From Catenaria anguillulae PL171 (lineage: Eukaryota; Blastocladiomycota; Blastocladiomycetes; Blastocladiales; Catenariaceae), in contig MCFL01000063.1 in NCBI GenBank assembly GCA_002102555.1, positions 62,001 to 126,000 on the forward strand: DNA of 64,000 nucleotides, given 5' to 3'. How positions within the stretch are numbered: position 1 is the first letter of the stretch; each line of letters opens with the position of its first letter. Below are positions 55,501-64,000 of this stretch, one piece after another. The notes beneath the pieces are model-generated. The model did no database searches. It was not told the origin of the DNA and saw only the letters and a list, made by a program, of their open reading frames with translations. Made by a program: the position numbers and the translations under genes.

Positions 55501-58078
55501 CCACGCGGGCGTCGCAAGTGCGCTAGGCATGCAACTCCCCGACACGCTTTCTGCGGGCCTTGCGCCGCGCGATACGTCAGGCAACCCTGCCAACACACCT
55601 GCCACGTCCAGTGCAGACAACGCGATTGCCGACCCGTTCATTGCCTGGCTCTGGACTAGCCGGCCGACGGCCGCGTCGCGACCCTGGCCCGTGGCGCTTG
55701 GCGGCTGGTACCTCGGGGTTGGCCTGCTCGGCTACCTGGCCAACGTGCCGGGCGAACTCTTGCTGCACTTGATCGGGCACCCGCCGCCCAGTGCATCCAC
55801 AAAGCATGTCACGACTCAGCCGCAAATCGATGTTGGCGTGCTGGTGGGCGTGGCTGCGTCGCGCATCGGGTCCGCCGACAAGCACTTGCACGCCATGCTT
55901 GCCGTGCTTGCACCCAAGGTGTTTCAAGTCGCCGATCCACAAGTCGGCGATGTCCCACCCGACCAGCCAATGCTTGCAGCAGTGCTTGCCATGGGCCTCA
56001 TCATGGCGCGCACGGGCAATCGGGAGGTGGCGCGGTACTTGTTTGAGAATGCATTGTGTTCGCCACACTTGGTCAAGCCACGTGCAGTGCAGGTTGCGGC
56101 CGCACACGCGGGCGGCGGGGCAGTAGGGTCAGGCGGCTCGTATTGGATTGGCGATCAGTATGCCGGCGAGGGCTTGCGGGTGGTTGCGGCGGTTGCGCTT
56201 GCGTTTGTGCTCCTGGGCAAGGCAGACAGGGTGTGGATCGACAGGTTGGCGCACTTGTGGGACAGTGAGCGTTCGGGTAGGATGGCGGCCGTCACGGCGG
56301 CGCCCGCCTGGATTGTGTTTGGGTGGATATTTTGGAACTGCAAGAGTGACGAGATCAGGAGCAAGTGTCGCGTTGGATCCGTTGCAAGTGCCAAGGTCAA
56401 GGAGATGGATGGCAAGGTTTTGTTTTATCGAGCAGTGGCCAGCTTTATGGTTGACTGGGACCTTGTGGATGTTGAGTATGTGAGGCAGGTGTGGGGAATC
56501 GTGCGGCGCGAGGTCAAGGAGGCTGGTGGGGATGCCCTGGCGCGGATGGCCGCAGATTCCGTTGCGACGGCGGCCGTGTATGTACTTGCAATCAAGTTTG
56601 CAGGAACAGCGGACCAAGAGGCGGCAAAGGTGTGCTGGGACCTGGTTGATGTGCTTGTGAGCAGGTTGCATTATGATCCCGACAGTGCGTTTCATTTTTC
56701 CTCCGTGCCAGATATCCACTAATTGTTTCTAACTCAATTTTTGGTTTCATCCATGTATCTGTTGATGTCACAAGTTGTCCGTCACTTGGATCCCAAGAAT
56801 GCTCCCGGTATGTTGCTACATTGCTGTCCAACCTCTACTTCTATTGTCCTCACATGCCTTCGCTTGTTGTCCTACACATACGCAGGCGATCCCACTCCGC
56901 TGGACCTTCAAGTATCGCACCAAGCCAACCACTGGCTCTACTCAGCACACCTCAGTGCCGCGCTCATTCTCTCGGGCACAGGCGACCGACACGCATATCG
57001 CCGCCTCGTCCGTCTTCAGCAACGCACGGGCCCCAACATCACTTTTGGCCTCCAGTCGCAAGTCAATCTCGCACTTGGCCTTTTGTTTTGCGGCCGGGGT
57101 CAACACGCGGTCCGATCCACCTCGCCCATCAGCGCGCTGGCCCTTTTTGCCTCAACAATGCCCTGCTTCACGCCCGTATCGCAAGCCGACGACACAACCA
57201 CATTACACGCCATGACGCACTTGTGGGTCTTGGCCGCAAAGGCCACGGTCGTGAATGCAATCTCGCTCGCGACAGGCCAACATGTGACCGTGCGCGCAAC
57301 CTTGTCGGCCGAGGTGAGCGGTGACGCGAGCGAAATGGGGTCGGCAACAACCATTACGTTGCCGCACAAGTTTGAGTTACCGCTGCCTGCCACGACCGGC
57401 GCTTGGACACTCTCAATTGACGATCCGGCATGGTATCCGCTCACTCTGCTCGTGGACGATCTGATTTCCGGCAATTCCGCAGGTGGGCGGGCAGTGTACT
57501 TGGTTCCAAAGGACGGGGTCGAGCTCGCGAGCCACAAGCATGCGTCGCGCGTTGTCAAGCCCGTGATTTCGGGCAAAGTGCAGCATTTGCTGGGCCAGTT
57601 GATGCACTGTATCTTGTCAGTCTCGGACGGCGGCGCAGAGAAAGTACGGGCAATGGAAGCGGTCAGGTTGGTCAATGCACGGGTGGTCAAGCTGAGGTTG
57701 TTTGCGACGCTGGATCGCAGGTATGCTGGTGACGGTGTGTCAAGGATTGCCGTGGAGGTGGAAAGGATCCGGCAATTAGTGTTGAGCAAGTATCCGATGC
57801 CGGCGTTTGCGGGACCTGTCGTGGAGCAAGTTGAGGAGGTGGCGAATCAACAGAGTACGGTGTTGCATGGACTGCTAGCAGTGGCGAGAAGTGCGGCGCC
57901 CGCGGGTGTGTGGGAGCTGGCGTGCAGATCGGTGCTCCATGGCAGGCTCTTGTCAACGAAGCTGGTCCAAGACAAGGTTGCGGTTGCGCAAACAGCACAC
58001 GAGTTGGGGGTTGACGAGGATGCGGATGAGTTTTTGCGGATGTTGGTTTGTGATGATGATTCCTCGTTGCTGTTGTAG
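52571..58078 (+). CDS. APC1: Anaphase-promoting complex subunit 1 (APC1)
   Basis: Largest scaffold subunit of the APC/C ubiquitin ligase. Exons 52571-56684, 56775-56807 (a 33-nt micro-exon) and 56886-58078; introns 90 and 78 bp. The frame sums to 1779 residues, close to human APC1 (1944). An N-terminal WD40-like half contains a Ser/Lys-rich disordered loop (about residues 300-420). The PC-repeat middle has GGWYLGVGLLGYLANVPGEL, IDVGVLVGVAASRIGSADKH and MLAAVLAMGLIMARTGNREV, as in APC1. The C-terminal part has QVNLALGLLFCGRGQHAV and HAMTHLWVLAAKA. Gene order and phases are self-consistent. Confidence 0.9.
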
Positions 58079-58421
58079 ACATGCGCATGCATGGATCACA
58101 GAAATGATTGTATATTGACATTGAAACTTGCCCGTCCTTCCTCCAGAGCATTGTCTTGTCCTCCCGTCAAGTGGACAATGTAGCAGTCTTTTGTCACAGC
58201 CCTTGACCATTCGCCATTCCGGACATATATATGTATTATATAATACCTGTTCACATCAACAGCCTTTTGTCCACACGTAACACTCACATCCGACAAAACC
58301 GCGATAATGAAAGCACTCAATGCAAAAATGTCACAGCCGTACTAGTAGACCACTCGCAAACTTGCCGCCGTGATTCCTTGCAGCTCCCGCCTCCCTCCAA
58401 ACAATCAACTGCGCCCTAAAC
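58079..58421. other. Intergenic region
   Basis: About 340 bp; TATATATGTATTATATAA near 58224 could be a TATA-like or 3'-end signal. No gene seen. Confidence 0.3.
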
Positions 58422-60741
58422 ATGTCTCCCTCGTCAAAACCTCACGCTCACCTTGACCAGAGCGTGGTTCCATGGCAGAATCCAGTTGTTTCCGAGATGC
58501 TCCCGCCTGAGCTTCACTTCGTCGTTTCCTCTCTCGCACGGCCCCGGTCCGTCCTTCCATCAGCCAGTCGCCGACTTCACGCCACTTGCACCACGGGCCA
58601 ATCGATCCACATTGCCTGGCGTAATGCTCTGTTGCTCTGGGCCGACGCCAGCGACAGCGACAGGCATGCAGCCTCAGAACAACCGCAGACTTCTCCCCTC
58701 ATCTCTGCTACGCTCAAGCACTTGCTCATTGTCAACCTCACGGCCCAAGCTCTGTCAAACTTTGCTCCCACCTGCCCAAACCCTGATCCGATCTTGACGA
58801 CTCGCTTCCTGCAATGGCTTTTTTTCGAAACCGTTCAAGACATTGCCATCGTTGATCCATCCACCCGCTCGTACTCAGGACGCTCTACGCAGCCATGTGA
58901 GTTGGTGGCAGCCATCCAGAGACAAGTTTACACTCCTCGTCTACTTTATTCGAGCGGGCCAGCTCGAGCTTCTCGAAGAATGCCTTGTACAAATGCGCAA
59001 GGTCCCCGCACCAAGGCTCCCATGGTCATTTTGGGTCAGCCAGCAGCATAACTTTGATACCCGGCCGGGGTCCCACCAGCTTCTTTCAGAGCTCGCAAAA
59101 ACACATCACAACGATCATGCTCCGTTCTTCATGGGACTCGTGGCACTCGCTTTGGTTGAATGGTCGCTCCCGACTCTCCTCGTCTTACTTCGCGTGTTCA
59201 AGGACGACTTGACTCCCAGCAGGGTCACCAGCTTGATCCCAGACGGCTCATCCACTCAACAAGATTTTCTCGAAATGCTGTGTTGCCTGTCGCCTCCTGA
59301 CAACCCCAACCGCGTCATTAACCTGTTCCACTGGCTCTGTGCAACCGGGTTATCCTTTACCGATGCATATCCCATCACTCAATACCTGTTTCGGCCGTCA
59401 CTGCCTGGTTTTTTTGCCAGATTATTGGCGTCAATTGACCTTCCGCGCTTGGCAGCCATTTCCGATGTGGTCCGCGCAAGCCAATTTCGTGAGAAACTTG
59501 GCGTCGCGACCGTCATTCATCTCAAGGAACAATACGACCAGGACTTGTTTGATGTGGCATTGCAACACGGCTTATTCGAGGCTCACCACTGGTCTGTCCT
59601 CTTGTCATCCAATGTCGATTTTTGGTTGCAAACGATTCAAGTACATGTCACTGAAGCATCTGCGCAGATTATGGTGTTGCTTTATGGTACGTCTGTGACG
59701 TTGGACATTGGTGTATTCGGACGTGGGCAGCGCCCACTGATTCCCGATTGACGCGGTGTCATTATTTATGTAGCGATCCGACTTGCCGCCGAAGGCATGT
59801 ATCCTCCTCATGATCCCGACACAGTTCCCAAACTCATCCCCATTCTCCAGCGTTCTATGGGCATTGATCTCATCAACATGATCCGGCGTAACCCCGACTG
59901 CTTCACTGCGTCAATTGGAGCCCAAGGTGTATTGGCACTTCATGGCGCCGGCGCATTACCAGATCCGGCCAGCCAACTCTCCTCTATCCTCACATCATTC
60001 TCAAACCCAAGCAGTCCATTTCCAGCGTGTCCCGCAAAGCGAATTGGGTTTCAGTCAGCTTGCTCGGTCATTTCTGCGCTCTTCTACTGCGCCTCGGCTG
60101 ATCTACCGCATCCATCGCCGTCGTCATCATGGTCCGATCGCAGTCAAGCACCTGTTCAATCCCTCACCCCTCCGCAGCGTTCGATTCTGCTTCTTAGTCT
60201 TCTCACGACAAGCTCGCTGTGCAACGTGACCCCTGGTTCGCACCATCTGCCCAGTTGCATGTCGACGGACTTCTATCTCAAGGCTTTCGAGCTTGTCATT
60301 GGGCACATGACTCCGACATTGACCTCGGACGGCATTTTCCAAGCGCTTCCTGCGCCATTTCGCGCCTACGCCATTTACCTTGCATGCCACATGCTCAAGA
60401 CCAAAATGACGGATGTGCTCGACAAATCGCTTCACAAGCTGCACATTACCACCGTTGCGAGCCTGGATCCGCTCACAACCGCGGCCGCGCTGTGCATGTC
60501 CAACAATGTGCGCATGATGTGTGCACTGGCCAAATGGATTTGCAAGCAGGATCAAGTGTGTGCGCGGCTCAGTTGGCGTGTGATCAAGAAAATCCAGGGT
60601 GGGGACACGGAGGTCGAGGAGCTCGAGCAGTTTATGTTGTCGGAACTGGTGAGCCTCAATCAGAGCCATGACAAGTTCAATTTCAAGCGGACAGGGGAGA
60701 TGCTCAAAGTGATGACGAATGCGTTGGTATTGAGCAGGTAG
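58422..60741 (+). CDS. Large unknown helical protein, possible F-box-like start
   Basis: Proposed exons 58422-58832, 58879-59686 and 59774-60741 add up to 728 residues in a closed frame. The second intron (87 bp, GTACGT to ATGTAG) is convincing and joins VLLYAIRLAAEGMYPP. The first would be only 46 bp (GTTCAA to TCAG), so a longer intron with another donor, or an indel, remains possible. The N-terminus has EMLPPELHFVVSSLARP, resembling the start of an F-box, and the rest is helical, repeat-like (LLVYFIRAGQLELLEECLVQ) without catalytic motifs. Function unknown. Confidence 0.6.
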
Positions 60742-61040
60742 ATGTGCGGCTGTCATGCACGGCTTTGAGCGTGCGTTGCCATAGTGTTTGCATGGTTTTG
60801 ACGATGCAAATTTGATATGTACATATGCCGTGACTTTTTGGGATGCTCGATGTAGCTTGATCTATCATAATTATTCGTCAAATCCACTGCGACCTCGCCG
60901 TGCCACGTCGGTGCTGTGTGACACGGGTTGCAACGCAAGATGAGCAACCGCCATCCACTTCAGCGGTCGACTCAACTTGAAGCCATAAAGCAACCCATGG
61001 CATTCTCGCCATCACACCCGAATCGCCACCAACAACTGCC
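60742..61040. other. Intergenic region
   Basis: About 300 bp with a GATATGTACATATGCCG motif after the stop of the preceding gene. Nothing else seen. Confidence 0.3.
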
Positions 61041-61831
61041 ATGTCCTCATCCGCCTCGTCCGCCGCCCCCGCCGCAACCAACTCGGCCGCCAGCCAGACT
61101 GAACACGACCGCATGATCCGCGGCCAACTCTACTACGGCTTTGACAAGTCCCTCTTTGACCTGCGCACGCAAGCACGTCACTTGCTGGCCGAATTCAACA
61201 CGCACATTAAGCCCGACGACCGCGCAGGCCAGATTCGCGTGATGCGCGCGCTCTTCGGCCCGGGCGTCAAGCACTTGACCGACGACGAGATGCCGTTTAT
61301 TGAGCCACCGTTTCGGTGCGATTACGTACGTCTCTACCAAAGGTCAAACGGACGGATAGACAGACTGAGCTTACTGACGTTTCTTATGGACAGGGCCACA
61401 ACATTCGGTTCGGGAAAAACGTCTACATGAACTTCAACACCACCATCTTGGACTGTGCGCCTGTGCACATTGGCGACCGTGTGCTGTTTGGTCCCAACTG
61501 CTCCGTGTACACGGCCGAGCATCCGCTGTCGCCAACGGTCCGGTCGGGGACCGCGGGGCCAGAGTTTGCGCGACCCATTACAATCGGCAACGATTGTTGG
61601 CTTGGCGGCAACGTTGTTGTCGTGTCGAGCGTGAATGTTGGGGATGGGTGCACGGTTGGCGCTGGATCGGTTGTCACTCGGGATTTGCCGGCAATGTCGC
61701 TGGCCGTGGGTAATCCAGCAAGGGTCAAGCGTGTGCTGGAGGAGGATAAGGCCGTGGCGGAGGGGATTGCGAGTGGGGAAGTCAAGAGGGAAGATGTGGA
61801 GGATCCGCGGTGGGTTGGATTGAAGCGGTGA
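61041..61831 (+). CDS. Maltose/galactoside O-acetyltransferase family (LacA/Maa) enzyme
   Basis: Exons 61041-61325 and 61394-61831 (68-bp intron, GTACGT to GACAG), 240 residues. Acetyl-CoA-dependent O-acetylation of a sugar, with a left-handed beta helix. The N-terminal MIRGQLYYGFDKSLFDLR helix and FIEPPFRCDYGHNIRFGKN match the family, followed by FNTTILDCAPVHIGDRVLFG, YTAEHP (catalytic His), GNDCWLGGNVVV and GDGCTVGAGSVVTRDLP hexapeptide repeats and VGNPARV. Normal length plus a short Ser/Ala N-terminus. The in vivo acceptor in fungi is unclear. Confidence 0.95.
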
Positions 61832-62134
61832 ACGTGAGTAATACTGTTATGTTCTTGCATTCGTACTGGATTGTATATGTACAAGGGGTGCTACGTAAGA
61901 GAGTATCATATGTGTTGGAGATTTTACATATCAACGGTTTGGACGGATCGAATCTCAATCTCGGGAAAATAAATACATTGCCCTCGCTCATCGGAGTATC
62001 CTAAACTGGCAGACTGGGAAGTATCAAATACAAGGCACCATGCAGTCACTCCATCCCACAGAACAAAAATGATATACACACACACTCTCTGTTCCACCAA
62101 TAACTTGCCTCCCACACGCTGACACGCATCCACC

Positions 62135-63929
62135 TCACCCATCCTCTCCACCAACCGCACACCCATTCACGATGGACCACACTGGCAACCCATGTTTCCC
62201 CGAGTCAACGACCTCCTCAATCCAAACCACATCGTCATCCACAAGCACCACTTGCAATCGCTCACCAACAAGTGGGCCAACCATTTTCCTTGCCACCACC
62301 GGCCGATGCCGCCCCGCGGCTTGCGCATTTGGCGCAGCAGCAAGCAGATGCTCGCGAATGGCACCCAGGTTAATGGACACACTGAGCAGACGACCGGACG
62401 GCGCCCTGTGCAAGGAAGACGCAATTGCCTGCGTGGGCAATGACGGTGACAGTTGATCATGGACCATCGATGATCGTTGCACATTGTCCAACTGAGCCGC
62501 GAATCGCGCTTCCTCTTCGTGATCCTGCGTGATTCGGTCCACTTGACTTGCACGTGCCGCCCTCCCTCCACCCATCCCACTCTTCTTTCCCAGATACGAA
62601 AACAAGGTCGTTTGCCCGGCCGGGAGGCTGCTTTGGCTTGGCCTCGGCTGCCGCACCTGCGACGGCGAAACAAATGTTGGCTTGGTGGATTGACTTGCGG
62701 CTTTGCCTCCTCCCGTAGCGCGAGGCGATTTCGACGGTGTAAACAACCCGCCAATCGGCGGTCCAGATGCAGGCGCTGGTCGGCGCGTCATCGCGTTTGA
62801 AAACACGGGCAGCGGCCCGTGTTTCGGTTGCGGCAGCAGATGCTTCGGCGCAACAACCAACTCGTGCTCCTCATCGTCGTCTTGGTCTTCATTGTCGCTC
62901 CCCAAGGCACGAATCCGATGGACATGCGGGTGCGTCGAGTCCGGTTGATGAGGTTCTGGGTCGAGGACTGGCCCGCCGCTGGTGCGCGGCGTGAGCAAAG
63001 AGTGAATCGAGACGGGTTGAATGGCACGTTGATGGAATGCGTGAATGAGCGGCGTCGGCGCAAATGACGCGGGCGGCGCGGTTTGCGAGAGAAGCGGGGT
63101 GGACGGGGGTGCAAGGTGGGTGTATGGGGAGGCGGCGGCGGGCTGCGAAGACGACGTCCGTGGTGGGGTCGGTGGGGCAGCTCCCGCGCCAGCTGCTTTA
63201 GCAGTGGCTGTTGGAGGTGGATACATGTACGATGACGGGGACTGTTCATCCAGTGGCCCGGATGCGCTGCGAGCACTCGCGGGTGCCTCGACGGTGGTCT
63301 TTTCGGCCAGCTTGGGCTCGTATGTCTTGCTCAACACCCGATCCAAAACTTGCACGAGGTCGCTGATACACTCGGACATGACTTGCGACTTTGCGGGGTC
63401 CACATTGATGTCAAATGTCCCCGGCGGCAGCGTGATGCCAATCAAGTGAAAGGCCGAGCGGCACCCGGCACGTTCAAGGTGCGATTTGACAAGTTGCGAG
63501 ATGGCACGTGGGGGCTTGATGGGCCGGTGGTTGAGCGTATACAGTGGCGGTTTGGTTGCAAAAGGCTTTGTGTCCTTTGAGACTGTCGTTCGAGCAAACA
63601 CCAAGCGGTTCGTGAGCCATCTCGACAAAAGAGATGGGGCATTAGGCAATTGAGAACGTACGGGATGCAACGGTCGGCAAGACAAGTGAGAGTGTGCACT
63701 CGGTCATGCTGGGTGTGGCGGGGACATAATCGATGGCGTGCACGCTGAGGTACATGCACCCATCAGCAACGACCCGGCCATGGACAGATCCAATAGCATC
63801 GCGCAAGGTTTTGGATGCTGGTTTGACCCAGCGATCCGAACCGTCGACCAGCGTGAATTGAACGAATGGGTAGGCGAGTGCGTACGTGTGTAACAGTGGC
63901 TTGAGGTTTTCCTTCTTCTTGAGCAAGGT
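62135..63929 (-). CDS. MutL-family mismatch-repair protein (PMS1/MLH2-like), 5' part outside the window
   Basis: Exons 63929-63662 and 63582-62135 (79-bp intron, GTACGT to GACAG); a further intron appears to start exactly at the right edge (GTACGT reading from 64000, acceptor GATCAG at 63930). Visible is the end of the N-terminal ATPase region: YTLNHRPIKPPRAISQL, then LIGITLPPGTFDINVDPAKS and QVM. The NVDPAKSQV form is closer to human PMS1/yeast MLH2 (DKSQV) than to MLH1 or PMS2 (HPTK). The remaining ~350 residues are low complexity (Pro/Ser/Ala) with no endonuclease domain, which also fits MLH2. ATP-binding motifs lie beyond the window. Confidence 0.8.
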
Positions 63930-64000
63930 CTGATCCGTGCCAAGGTGGTGAGCGTCATTGAGTAGTGTCGGGGCAAGGCCACTCTTGGAGTTGGACGTAC

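Overview
This window reads as nuclear DNA from a fungus. The genes carry short spliceosomal introns (about 64-100 bp, mostly GTACGT or GTATGT donors), and families are fungal in character: a CAB5-type dephospho-CoA kinase with a C-terminal anchor, ERG9 squalene synthase, a CBS/PB1 (Mug70-like) protein, a DUF6604-like protein and an alpha-arrestin. A CHASE-domain sensor, a BRE/BABAM2-like protein and a plant-style LRR membrane protein without a kinase point (inference only) to an early-diverging zoosporic fungus, for example Blastocladiomycota or Chytridiomycota, rather than Dikarya. All exon joins were made by eye from splice motifs, reading phase and family conservation.

Layout. 0-11 kb: housekeeping genes (RS/His-rich protein, dephospho-CoA kinase, unknown three-exon gene, CBS/PB1 protein, BRE-like protein, squalene synthase, unknown membrane protein). 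11.7-20.3 kb: a family of small secreted cysteine-rich proteins (two intact copies, one frame-broken copy, one decayed copy), each better copy followed on its 5' side by a related ~80 bp element; an acyl-CoA synthetase lies between them. 20.6-25.6 kb: a CHASE-PAS sensor whose kinase part looks catalytically dead, then an alpha-arrestin with a His-rich insert. 25.9-33 kb: a DUF6604-like gene flanked by two paralogous orphan genes, then a coiled-coil protein.

33.7-42 kb is a retrotransposon zone. Degraded LINE pieces lie head to tail at 33.7-35.5 kb. A nearly whole, 5'-truncated LINE (36327-41931, minus strand) sits exactly at the 5' edge of a tRNA-Ala(UGC) gene and is bounded by an 18-bp target-site duplication that includes the first 12 nt of the tRNA. 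42.3-64 kb returns to ordinary genes: a secreted GPI-type Cys-rich protein, a nine-exon MRP-type ABC transporter, an LRR membrane protein, FHIT, APC1 (anaphase-promoting complex), a large unknown protein, a LacA/Maa-type acetyltransferase and, running off the right edge, a PMS1/MLH2-type MutL protein.

The genes do not form one pathway. Five otherwise well-conserved reading frames are broken by a single base, three of them in 5-base homopolymers. This fits assembly indels at least as well as real pseudogenes and should be settled from reads before these loci are interpreted.
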